DNA of 64,000 nucleotides from an uncultured Flavobacteriaceae bacterium (lineage in GTDB: Bacteria; Bacteroidota; Bacteroidia; Flavobacteriales; Flavobacteriaceae). Numbering within the stretch: the first letter of the stretch is position 1; every line of letters starts with the position of its first letter. The notes below the pieces were generated by a model. It had not been told where the DNA came from, ran no database searches, and worked only from the letters and a program-made list of their open reading frames with translations. The stretch lies in contig CALSTV010000001.1 in the NCBI GenBank assembly GCA_943789365.1, positions 2,604,001-2,668,000 of the forward strand. Direction: 5' to 3'. This document shows positions 1 through 8,538 of the stretch, piece after piece. The translations under genes were made by a program, and so were the position numbers.

Positions 1-876
1 CAGAATAATGGATCCGAGAGCAGTTATAGGGTCTACGAACAACTGAGACTAAGTTTTGAAGCTAGTACTTCTATAGACACTGTCAAAACAGAGGTTGACT
101 ATGAGCAGTCAGGAGTTACTACAACTACTAATACTACGACTTCAACAGCTTTGAATGCAGTTCCTTTTTTGGCACCAAAGCTAAGTGGTGCCTGGCAAGG
201 TAATTTAGTACAGTACGATTGGTCAGGAACTCGAATTGAGCAGGTGTTTCCAATTTCCTTACAAATGGACTACGATGCAATTTTGCAGGAAGTTACGTGT
301 CGTTGGGCAGGAGCCGAAAATAGTTATATAGCCATTTTAGAAGGATCGACACTCTATTTTGAGGAATTATTCCTGTACTTGCCGCGCTTGTTTTTTGATG
401 ATGTACGTCAGAAAAAATTACGATACCAAATTCTCTCTAGCAATTTTGAGTTTAAAGAAAGTTCAGGAATACTATATGCTACTGCTATTTTGGAAAGTGA
501 TATTAGTGCGTGGCGAGAACCTGGAGCTCCTATGCGTTTGGTGCTTTCTAAAGACACCTCCCAAAGCGCAACACTTTCATTAGAAGCCCTAACGGCTTTG
601 GCAGGACAAAAAGACAATTTTATAAAGGTGCACCCCAATCCTTTTCAAAGTCAATTGCTCATAACATACACTTTGGATACACCGGGTGAAGTATCCGTGC
701 AGCTCAGTAGTTTCGATGGGACTTTTACACAAAACGTATTGCCAGGCTCTTACCAACAAGCCGGAGAACAGCAGGCCTATTACGATGGCAGTGGATTGGC
801 AACAGGCAACTATGTCATTCGGGTTATGGTACATGGAGAAGTGTATACGAAAATAATTATCAAAAATAAATTGTAA
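1..876 (+). CDS. Secreted protein with C-terminal T9SS sorting domain (5' end outside window)
   Basis: The reading frame is open from base 1, so this is the 3' part of a longer gene; the first possible internal start (TTG at 151) is not credible. The last about 85 residues (from KVHPNPFQSQL to the end) have the hallmarks of a type A type IX secretion sorting domain: an HPNPF turn, a short beta-rich repeat, a GLATGNYVIRV core and a basic C-terminus (IIIKNKL). This tail is cleaved as the cargo crosses the outer membrane. The part before it has no domain I recognise. It lies 12 bp upstream of the toxin gene on the same strand, so the two may be co-transcribed. Confidence 0.8.
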   Translation, partial: QNNGSESSYRVYEQLRLSFEASTSIDTVKTEVDYEQSGVTTTTNTTTSTALNAVPFLAPKLSGAWQGNLVQYDWSGTRIEQVFPISLQMDYDAILQEVTCRWAGAENSYIAILEGSTLYFEELFLYLPRLFFDDVRQKKLRYQILSSNFEFKESSGILYATAILESDISAWREPGAPMRLVLSKDTSQSATLSLEALTALAGQKDNFIKVHPNPFQSQLLITYTLDTPGEVSVQLSSFDGTFTQNVLPGSYQQAGEQQAYYDGSGLATGNYVIRVMVHGEVYTKIIIKNKL

Positions 877-888
877 AAAAAAATCGAT

Positions 889-3279
889 ATGAAAACAATA
901 AAATTAAATACGGTGTTCTTGCTTGTTTTTATGGCTAGTTTCATTAAAGTTAGCGCACAAATACCGAATTCTGCTGTAAGAGAGATTGAAGATTTAAATA
1001 TTTTTGATGCTTTTAGAGATGATTATCCTGAAGAATCATATGGCGATTTTTTAATACATACAGGGGAAATGTTCGAAATAGGTTGTATTGAGAATACAGA
1101 ATGTTGGTGGAATTCTATAAGTATTTCTTTTGAAGGTTCTGGGGGTGTGAATTTTCATCAAAATGAAATCAACAGGCTTGAAAATTATGCCCGTACTGTA
1201 GAAGCAAATATACAAGCGTTTCAGAATTGGATAAGCAGACAACACGCTATTATTGAAAATGAAATTGAACGGCAATTAGGAGCAAGTTTTTCAGACTATG
1301 AAACCGCACAGGATGCTTATTACGAGGTGAAAGAACAAACATTATTAGAAGAAAATATTTCGGGTTACAATAGCTTTATTGGAGACAGTCCTCAATCTTT
1401 AAAAAGCGAGTACAGCGGAAAAATTGCTACCAAAGCACAAGTGCGTAAAGAGGCCGTTCGAAAGATGAAATTAGTCGATTTTTGGAAGGGACTTATTGCA
1501 AGCGGGGAAGCAAGTATTTCTCAGTATGGACATTTAAAATACGGAGATATCCCTTTGAACACTCTTACAGATCTATCGCAACTTCAGGCCTTTGTTGCCA
1601 ATGAGGAAACTGTGTTTGGCGATAATGAATGGCGACTGGAAACGGATAAACTGATAAAATCCAAAATTTTAGAAATAGGAAACGGTGTCGCTAATCGTGA
1701 GCCGGCCGGTTATTATAATGAAGTTCGCGAGTTGTATAGAGCTCAATACAACAGATATGATCAATTTGATCAAATCAATCTGATGCAATTGTATTTGACC
1801 GACCCTATGGAGCTAATGGAATTCCACAGAATGCTCTCGGTTTATGAAAGTGAAGCTGTTAGAAACGACCCTTTGTATATAGGTAGGCAACATGATTGGG
1901 TATCGCCAATTTATATAGGCGCATCGCATGTAGAAGACTATGCAGAAAGAAATTTCGGCAGCCTTCCCTATGCGTTCAGGGTGTTTGATCCTGATTATTT
2001 TCTCGAACGCACTCGCAGTCTTGGTCCTGGCGGTATTGGGCGTTTAATTGAAGAAATAAACAATGCCAAAGCAGCCCATATCAATGCAGCTAAGGATGCG
2101 CTTTCTCTAGATGAAATGCTGCTCGAAACCTGTTTTGATAATATTGGTGCCGATAACCGGAATTTTGTGGAGGCCAATGATCAGCTAAAATCGGCTGTAG
2201 CTGGCTATTTTCAAATCAATGACTATTTCAAACCTGCGGTGGACTGTGTTCATTATTTGATCAATCAATACCGAAATGATCAAGATTTTTCTCCCGACAC
2301 AAATTATTATATTTCTTCACCTGAAACGGTGTTTACCTATAATGGTAGACGTGGTTCTATAAGGGTAGATATTAATAGTTCACCTCAAACAACAGCTCTG
2401 GCCGTACGGATGACAGATGAGGCTATTACAGATGGTTTTCGCGATTTTGGGCATGTGCTCGAAGCCTTGTATGCCAATAATGTAGCGGTTGGGAAAGAAG
2501 GACAGGTAATGAGAGATTATTTTGAAGCCAATGGTATACCCGTTCCTTCGGGACTCTCAAACGAAACTCTAGGGCGCTATTTTTACTTTGAGGCAGTCAA
2601 TTATGGAACGGAATCTATATTGCGTATTCGTTACAATGGCGTTATTGGTCTTGAATTAAGTCAATTAGGGATTTCTTTGGAGGAGTATCTCTCAATCCTC
2701 GTGAATGGACAAATAAATACGTATATGAATGATTTGATCTTGTATCAAGACAAACCGATAGTTTTTGCGACTCTTTGGGAGAATTTCGAAATAATTAAAG
2801 GAACTCATTTAGATCCAGCTTTGAAAAGAGATCCATTTAGTAATTATTGTGCAATAAATTTAAGCAATGCATTACTTAAAAGTGGTGTAGACTTGGATAC
2901 TTACAATGGAGTTAAGTGCTGGGGATGTTTGGCTATTGAAAACAATAGCGAACATGCAATACGTGCAGCTGAATTGGCAAATTGGTTAAAGAATAGTAGT
3001 GTACAAGGGATAGGAAGTCCTGTTTCTTTGAATGGTGAAAATTTTAAAGATTATATTAGTGGAAAAAAAGGAATTGTCTATTTTGAAGATTATTGGCAAA
3101 GAGAGGGGCAAAGTGAGAGGACTGGAGATCATATTGATCTATGGGATGGAAATGAAATGGCGAGTTCATCTTGGTTTGGAACACAGTTTAGATTAATGTT
3201 TCCTGATATTGCGGAATCACTCTTTAATACTTCAAGTCTTTATAAATCCAGAATAGTTTTATTCTGGGAAATTGAATAA
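889..3279 (+). CDS. Sec-exported polymorphic toxin with C-terminal Tae4-like amidase domain
   Basis: 796 aa. Residues 1-24 are a clear signal peptide ending SAQ. Residues about 30-510 are a long helical region I do not recognise. Residues about 510-610 form a linker (NNVAVGKEG, LSNETLGRYF, LSQLGISLEE) that recurs in the downstream modules. The last about 160 residues resemble the type VI amidase effector 4 family: YCAINLSNALLKSG with Cys654, and GDHIDLWDG with His748, the Cys/His pair of NlpC/P60-like peptidoglycan DL-endopeptidases. Such enzymes cut the peptide stems of cell wall. A T9SS sorting tail is absent because the C-terminus is the toxin, so the export route past the inner membrane is unclear. 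The next gene is the likely immunity gene. Confidence 0.75.
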   Translation: MKTIKLNTVFLLVFMASFIKVSAQIPNSAVREIEDLNIFDAFRDDYPEESYGDFLIHTGEMFEIGCIENTECWWNSISISFEGSGGVNFHQNEINRLENYARTVEANIQAFQNWISRQHAIIENEIERQLGASFSDYETAQDAYYEVKEQTLLEENISGYNSFIGDSPQSLKSEYSGKIATKAQVRKEAVRKMKLVDFWKGLIASGEASISQYGHLKYGDIPLNTLTDLSQLQAFVANEETVFGDNEWRLETDKLIKSKILEIGNGVANREPAGYYNEVRELYRAQYNRYDQFDQINLMQLYLTDPMELMEFHRMLSVYESEAVRNDPLYIGRQHDWVSPIYIGASHVEDYAERNFGSLPYAFRVFDPDYFLERTRSLGPGGIGRLIEEINNAKAAHINAAKDALSLDEMLLETCFDNIGADNRNFVEANDQLKSAVAGYFQINDYFKPAVDCVHYLINQYRNDQDFSPDTNYYISSPETVFTYNGRRGSIRVDINSSPQTTALAVRMTDEAITDGFRDFGHVLEALYANNVAVGKEGQVMRDYFEANGIPVPSGLSNETLGRYFYFEAVNYGTESILRIRYNGVIGLELSQLGISLEEYLSILVNGQINTYMNDLILYQDKPIVFATLWENFEIIKGTHLDPALKRDPFSNYCAINLSNALLKSGVDLDTYNGVKCWGCLAIENNSEHAIRAAELANWLKNSSVQGIGSPVSLNGENFKDYISGKKGIVYFEDYWQREGQSERTGDHIDLWDGNEMASSSWFGTQFRLMFPDIAESLFNTSSLYKSRIVLFWEIE

Positions 3280-3291
3280 AATATTTAAAAA

Positions 3292-3741
3292 ATGAAGAAC
3301 ATAATAAATAGTCTAGTTTTAACTTGTTTAATTCTCATGTTTTCTTGTGGTCAAAATAACAAAAAGGCTAAGGAGAATTATAGTACTACAGATTTAATTT
3401 GGTTGAAATTTTCAAAGGCACTTGAGGTGAAAGATTATAATTACTTAATAGAAAATTCTATGGATACGATACAGTGTGTTGATTGTTTTCCGAAAATAAA
3501 ATCTTCATCAGAATTTTATGAGGCAAAATTTATTTTCGGAAACAATGAAAACATAAAAAAAATAATGCACTTGGAATCCTTGTCTGATAAGAAATTCTCA
3601 ACATTTGTACAAGATAACTTGTTTCGGGTTAATTATATAATTGAAAACAAAACTTTTTTGGCAGATAAGGGATACAATCTCATATTTACTTTTAAGAAGA
3701 CAAAAGAGGGGTACTTGTTTTTTGGAATGATTGTGACCTAA
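3292..3741 (+). CDS. Small lipoprotein, probable immunity to the Tae4-like toxin
   Basis: 149 aa, starting 12 bp after the toxin gene. Residues 1-19 form a lipoprotein signal with lipobox MFSC (Cys19), followed by a polar linker and a compact mixed alpha/beta domain with a CVDC pair. A membrane-anchored periplasmic protein is what a peptidoglycan amidase neutraliser should be. I see no similarity to a named Tai4 family, so the immunity role rests on position and location only. Confidence 0.65.
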   Translation: MKNIINSLVLTCLILMFSCGQNNKKAKENYSTTDLIWLKFSKALEVKDYNYLIENSMDTIQCVDCFPKIKSSSEFYEAKFIFGNNENIKKIMHLESLSDKKFSTFVQDNLFRVNYIIENKTFLADKGYNLIFTFKKTKEGYLFFGMIVT

Positions 3742-3817
3742 TTGTCTTGTTTGTTAAAATAAAATAGAGATTGCAGGTTCAGATTCATCACAATTAATTC
3801 CTACAAATCAATAATTT

Positions 3818-4159
3818 ATGAAGAGATATATAATAATGTTTATCTATCTGACATTAATATCGTGTAACAGAGATAGTAGAAAGTTTACGATAACAGATTT
3901 TTCAAAAATGAGAACAGACACCTTACAACCCTATAAATGGAAAATAGTATCACCAATCCATAACTATTCGTCTGCATTTGTGAAATTAAAAGGTTTTTCT
4001 AACGATACTATAAAATTAGAAGGTATATCTAATCTTGTCCTAATTGGGAACATCGATACAATTGCGAAAATGGATTATTATGGAACACAAGAAGTAATAT
4101 GTGTTTTTCGTCCATATAAAGCTACGGAGGGGAGATTAGAAATTGAATACGGGCTCTAA
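3818..4159 (+). CDS. Small lipoprotein, orphan immunity candidate
   Basis: 113 aa with a lipoprotein signal (LISC, Cys16). Its leader (ATTAATtCCtACAAATCAAT, just before the ATG) is nearly repeated in front of the lipoprotein gene at 6040. Both genes precede a copy of the LSxETLGRYFNFEKNGYDAV module. It has no intact toxin partner in the window, so it is best read as an immunity gene kept after its toxin was displaced. Family not recognised. Confidence 0.55.
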   Translation: MKRYIIMFIYLTLISCNRDSRKFTITDFSKMRTDTLQPYKWKIVSPIHNYSSAFVKLKGFSNDTIKLEGISNLVLIGNIDTIAKMDYYGTQEVICVFRPYKATEGRLEIEYGL

Positions 4160-4162
4160 TTT

Positions 4163-4555
4163 GTGTTATTTAATGGGATGATAATTTTAGTGATTTGTTA
4201 TAGTAGGATTAATTTACTTAACAGATTATCTGACGAAACCCTAGGACGCTATTTTAATTTTGAAAAAAACGGCTACGATGCTGTTATGGCTGTCTATTTT
4301 AAGCCGGGTATTGGGGAGTGGTTATGGGAAAACGGGATTTCTTTGGAACAGTATTTGGAGAATTTAGCATGGGAAGAAAATATTGATATTTCCGGTTTGA
4401 CAGGGAAGGCCAAATGTGTATTTGAGAAATTAAAAGATTTGACACTATTTAAAGAAACTATTGGTAAATTTGAGAATAATAATAGTTATGATTTGATTTT
4501 TTCGTATTCAGGGATATGGCGTATTAAATGTGAGAAAGGTTTAACCATATCTTAA
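4163..4555 (+). pseudogene. Remnant toxin module (linker plus truncated effector)
   Basis: An open stretch without a credible start codon (only TTG). From about residue 22 it reads LSDETLGRYFNF, then a KPGIGEWLWENGISLEQYL segment, then a short effector start (LFKETIGKFE) that ends after about 20 more residues. DNA and protein are nearly the same as the start of the module at 6443-7234, but the metallopeptidase part is missing. It is a truncated copy of that cassette. Confidence 0.65.
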
Positions 4556-4567
4556 TTTTGAAAATAC

Positions 4568-5521
4568 TTGGTAATAGGCTTTCGCAGCTTTGGTGATGTA
4601 CTGGATGCTTTGTATGCCAATAATGTAGCGGTTGGGAAAGAAGGACAGGTAATGAGAGATTATTTTATTGCTAATGGCATATCCATTCCCTTGGAACTGT
4701 CAAACGAAACCTTAGGGCGTTATTTTTACTTTGAAGCAGTCGATTATGGAACAGAGTCTATATTGCGCATTCGTTATAACGGTATTATTGGTCTTGAATT
4801 AAGTCAATTAGGGATTTCTTTGGAGGCGTTTTTGGAGAATTTGGCCTATGATGAACAAATAGATGTTTCCGGTTTGACAGGGAAGGCGAAATGTATCTAC
4901 GAAAAACTTCTTACCTTAAGCGAAGGTTTTAGAAAAGCTATTCAAAAATTTGATGGAGAATTTCCGGTAAGTCATTTGAAATTTGAGATTAATAATACAC
5001 TTCCTGTAGGGAATTATGGAATTACTAAGCCACCAGAGGGATACAATATCACAATAGAAATGAGTAACAATCAACTTGCAAATATTTCAGATATTGGAGG
5101 AGCAGTTGCCATCGCTCATGAAGTGATTCATGCAGAGATATATAGAAAGATGTTGTCAGCAGCACAGAAGGGAGATTTAAACCTTGGACAGTATACTACA
5201 CAAAACAGGATTGATTTTATGAACTCTTTACGAGATGATTTTCCTGGTCTATATGATTATTATTGGGAACGATATCATCCTACTTGGAATCATAATTTAA
5301 TGGCTCAACACTATCGTTCTATAATTGCAGATATTGCTCAGCAATTTGATAATAATCTTCAAGACAGACAGGTTTATGAAGATATTGCATGGGCAGGTTT
5401 AAGAGTTCTTGAGGTTGGCATTAATTCTATTGCATGGGATAATTTAACCAATACTGAGCAACAAAGAATATTAACAAATTTATCAAACTTTTTTCACAAT
5501 GGATCTAATAGGTGTAACTAA
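4568..5521 (+). CDS. Orphan toxin module with HExxH metallopeptidase
   Basis: 317 codons from a TTG; no proper start or signal peptide, so it is probably not expressed unless recombined behind a full-length partner. Residues 1-95 repeat the linker of the Tae4 protein almost exactly (bases about 4613-4670 match about 2467-2525). The effector follows: HEVIH at residues 184-188 and a later HNLMAQHY, whose first His may be the third zinc ligand. The same HxxMAxxY spacing occurs in the module at 6443. It overlaps the next gene by 23 bp, as toxin and immunity genes often do. Family: putative zinc metallopeptidase, not assigned further. Confidence 0.65.
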   Translation: MVIGFRSFGDVLDALYANNVAVGKEGQVMRDYFIANGISIPLELSNETLGRYFYFEAVDYGTESILRIRYNGIIGLELSQLGISLEAFLENLAYDEQIDVSGLTGKAKCIYEKLLTLSEGFRKAIQKFDGEFPVSHLKFEINNTLPVGNYGITKPPEGYNITIEMSNNQLANISDIGGAVAIAHEVIHAEIYRKMLSAAQKGDLNLGQYTTQNRIDFMNSLRDDFPGLYDYYWERYHPTWNHNLMAQHYRSIIADIAQQFDNNLQDRQVYEDIAWAGLRVLEVGINSIAWDNLTNTEQQRILTNLSNFFHNGSNRCN

Positions 5522-5978
5522 CACAAGAAAGATAGTGTTGTTCTGTTTAATATTAAGTTGTAATATTATAACATCTCAAACAAAGGGTGATAATTATTAT
5601 TCTTTAGTAAAAAATGGAAGGGAGTACTTGAAACCTGTTAAGTATGTATTGTTTAATAAAGAAAAAGATAAAAAACACATTTCAAACGATTCAGACGGGC
5701 TGATTTTTTATGTTAGTAAACAGCAATTTAGGTACAGTAATTTAATGCATAATATAGATACATGTTCTATTTCAGTTTTGGAAAAGATCAAAATTAGTAC
5801 GGTTAAGCAACTGTTTGATGACGAGTATGTAGAACATAAATCTAAATTAAAACTTGAAGAACTGAAGTGGTTTCCTCCTCCTCTTAATCATTATAATCTA
5901 AAAATATTTATCATTGAAAAAACAACAAGTAATCAAATAATTAAATATGAGGTTGACTGGATATTTTCTATTGAATGA
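5499..5978 (+). CDS. Lipoprotein, probable immunity to the metallopeptidase module
   Basis: 159 aa. The ATG lies inside the 3' end of the upstream toxin module, giving translational coupling. The N-terminus carries a hydrophobic stretch ending ILSC, a plausible lipobox (Cys21), followed by a polar domain with no recognised family. Position and export signal support an immunity role. Confidence 0.6.
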   Translation: MDLIGVTNTRKIVLFCLILSCNIITSQTKGDNYYSLVKNGREYLKPVKYVLFNKEKDKKHISNDSDGLIFYVSKQQFRYSNLMHNIDTCSISVLEKIKISTVKQLFDDEYVEHKSKLKLEELKWFPPPLNHYNLKIFIIEKTTSNQIIKYEVDWIFSIE

Positions 5979-6039
5979 GAGAAAAGTGTAGTACTGTTAA
6001 TACGGATCGGCATCAGACCAAATTAATACCAACAAATCA

Positions 6040-6399
6040 ATGATGAATGCAAAATATAGTTTGATTTTATTAATATTGTTTTTGACTGCTTGTGTTAATG
6101 AAGTAGATTTCAAAGTTACAAATGCTAGTGGTAATACGATAGATTCTTTGGTCGTAGGTAATGGGTTTAGTTCTTTTGCTTTTTTTAAGATGTTAGATGG
6201 TGATATAAAAGTGAGATCCTTAAATTTTAATAGAACTCAGGCTGAGCTTTCGACTGATGGGAATTATTTTATTAAATACTTTTCAGGTGAGAAATTAAGG
6301 CTAGAATATTTCGGGTACTATTCAAATGGAATTCCTATAAATTCGGGTTTTGAGATTGTTATAAAAAAAGACACAGTTGAAATAGTCGAAATACGATGA
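6040..6399 (+). CDS. Small lipoprotein, orphan immunity candidate
   Basis: 119 aa with a lipobox FLTAC (Cys18), then a beta-rich domain (VDFKVTNASGNTIDSLVV). It shares its upstream leader (ATTAATaCCaACAAATCAAT) with the gene at 3818 and, like it, sits directly in front of a toxin module without a start codon. No toxin partner is visible. Function inferred from context only. Confidence 0.55.
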   Translation: MMNAKYSLILLILFLTACVNEVDFKVTNASGNTIDSLVVGNGFSSFAFFKMLDGDIKVRSLNFNRTQAELSTDGNYFIKYFSGEKLRLEYFGYYSNGIPINSGFEIVIKKDTVEIVEIR

Positions 6400-6442
6400 T
6401 GAGTATGATGTTTCGAAATAGTATATTATCAGACCAAACAGT

Positions 6443-7234
6443 TTGTCTGGCGAAACCCTAGGACGCTATTTTAATTTTGAAAAAAACGGCTACGATGCTG
6501 TTATGGCTGTCTATTTTAAGCCGGGTATTGGCGAGTGGTTATGGGAAAGAGGCATTTCTTTGGAACAGTATTTGGAGAATTTAGCATGGGAAGAAAATAT
6601 TGATACTTCTCAATTATCTGAAGAAAACATGTGTGTGTTCAATAAAATGAAGGAATTAACTCTTTTTAAAGAAACAATTGGTAAGTTTGAAAGTGATTCG
6701 GCTTATAATTTAATATTTAAGTATGGTGACTGCTCGACATCAAATGTAGCTTGTACAGATGGAAGCGAAGTGGATGTTAATGGGAATGTGACCATTATGC
6801 TTGAAGATATAAGATATGATCCCCAACTTGAACTAGCCGCTACATTTCTTCATGAAGGGATACATGCAGAGCTATTTAGATATGTGAGTCGTTATGAAAA
6901 CGGTATTGATCCTAATAATAGGGAGAGGTTATTTCAGCTTTACTATGATCTTAAACTTGGTATTCCATTGGATAATCCTAGGGAATTGTCAAAGGCAGAA
7001 TCAGATGCGCAACATCATTATATGGCTGAGAATTATGTATTGCCGATAGCTAGAGCAATTAGAACACTTGATAATAATAATTATCCACTTGAGTATTATA
7101 TGTGGTTCGGATGGGATGGTCTGGAAGATTATGGTTATGTTAATAGGTTAACTAACGACGAGATTTCGGAGCTGTTAATTAAACAAGGGATAGTAAATAG
7201 AGACACAAATTTAAATTGTTATAGATATGAATAA
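6443..7234 (+). CDS. Second orphan toxin module with HExxH metallopeptidase
   Basis: 263 codons from a TTG, again without a signal peptide. It begins with the linker (LSGETLGRYFNF, KPGIGEWLWERGISLEQYLENL) and continues into a metallopeptidase with HEGIH at residues 137-141 and a downstream HHYMAENY. The catalytic layout matches the module at 4568, but the rest of the sequence differs. This fits two alleles of a variable effector family. It overlaps the next lipoprotein ORF by 8 bp. Confidence 0.65.
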   Translation: MSGETLGRYFNFEKNGYDAVMAVYFKPGIGEWLWERGISLEQYLENLAWEENIDTSQLSEENMCVFNKMKELTLFKETIGKFESDSAYNLIFKYGDCSTSNVACTDGSEVDVNGNVTIMLEDIRYDPQLELAATFLHEGIHAELFRYVSRYENGIDPNNRERLFQLYYDLKLGIPLDNPRELSKAESDAQHHYMAENYVLPIARAIRTLDNNNYPLEYYMWFGWDGLEDYGYVNRLTNDEISELLIKQGIVNRDTNLNCYRYE

Positions 7235-7820
7235 ATTAATTGTTGTTATTGGTTTAGTTTTTTTAGGTTGTTCTTAGGTAGAGACAACGGTTTTGGAAGA
7301 TAAAAACACAAAAGAAATAATTAATGTATTAGTTGATAAGTATGCTAAACCATTAACCCCACCACCTCCTATTGGTATTTCAGGAAAAGAATATGAACAA
7401 TTTTTAGTTGATAGAAAATCTAATAAAAATAGATGGCTAAATAAAAAAATGGAAGTAGCGATTGATCCCAGATTGTCCATATTTGATATGAACGATAAAT
7501 ATTTGGATACTATTTTATTTAAAGAATTTATTGGTACTGTTCAAAAAAGAATTCAAAATAAAGACTCAAAACGTATTGATTTTGAAATTACGCCCACACG
7601 TAGCAATGTTATTAGTTTTTTGGATACTACATTAGTAAGCAAAGAAAAGTACAGAAATAGCGATGTTTTACTAGCTTTTTCTAGAGTTTATTTTAATGAC
7701 GATTATTCAAAAGCAATTATTAAGGTTCACTTTAATCGTGGATGGTCTAGTGGGTTTCTAGTCTATTGTTTTCTTGAAAAGGGAAAAAATGGGAATTGGG
7801 TGTTGAGATATGAAAAGTAG
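7227..7820 (+). pseudogene. Immunity lipoprotein interrupted by a stop after its lipobox
   Basis: The frame starts at ATG 7227, overlapping the toxin module, and encodes MNKLIVVIGLVFLGCS. A TAG at 7275-7277 then stops it, after which the same frame stays open to 7820 (about 180 codons). The signal and lipobox (FLGC) are intact, so a single substitution seems to have removed the mature domain. A restart at TTG 7293 would give a protein without export signal. Confidence 0.65.
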
Positions 7821-7927
7821 CATAAACTACGGAAGGAATCTTGAATTACACTGAGTTTGGTAATGGTTTAAGAGAATTTTCCCAGTACAACTGAGTCTCT
7901 ATTTGGGACATATCAAACTTGTGAATA

Positions 7928-8053
7928 ATGAAATATTTTATAATCACTTTATTTTTATTCTTTTTTAAACCTTTAATGGAGCAACAAGATGAGGTTATTT
8001 ATTTACGATTTGATGCGAATTCTAAAAAAGGTTTGGAACACAGTTTAAATTAA
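7928..8053 (+). pseudogene. Short signal-peptide ORF, probable 5' fragment of an immunity gene
   Basis: 41 codons: a hydrophobic N-terminus (MKYFIITLFLFFF) and about 25 polar residues, then a stop. It lies between an immunity gene and a toxin-module remnant, where an immunity gene is expected. Probably a truncated immunity gene, though a small secreted peptide cannot be excluded. Confidence 0.4.
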
Positions 8054-8075
8054 TGTTTAATAATGAAAATGTTTT

Positions 8076-8288
8076 AAGCCGAGTATAGGAGAATATTTAT
8101 TTGATAATGGCATTTCTTTGGAACAGTATTTGGAGAATTTGGTTGAAATGGAAGAACTTACTGACGCAATAGAAGTATTTGACACCAATATAAGATCGAT
8201 TAGTTTTGATCCATTAGATACTCCTTGGTTAGCAGCTGTTAGAGGATTTGCCCGAAGTATAAACGCATTAAAGAATTCCTTGCAATAA
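8076..8288 (+). pseudogene. Last toxin-module remnant
   Basis: An open plus-strand stretch beginning KPSIGEYLFDNGISLEQYLENL, the same linker end as in the modules at 4163 and 6443. It then has about 45 unrelated residues and a stop. There is no start codon. It marks the right edge of the toxin cassette array. Confidence 0.6.
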
Positions 8289-8538
8289 GGAAACCCAACA
8301 GCTCGAAACAACCTGTCAACAAGATAGCTAGTGTAATCTGGGTTAATAGCTATTAAATTCCCCCCAAAAAAAATAAAAAACACCTCCATAGTCAGTTTTG
8401 CTGACTAAGGATACGTCTGCGTATATGTTATATCAGAGCGGTACGTACATCGTAGTATAAAAAAGAATCCATATACGATGTGTGTAGAATAAAGTAGTCA
8501 ATACCAAAAAATGAATAATAATTTAAACTAAAAAAAAA

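Noticed and set aside
8057-8389. 110-codon minus-strand frame
   Set aside because: It is the antisense of the toxin-module remnant, whose plus-strand product matches the other modules.
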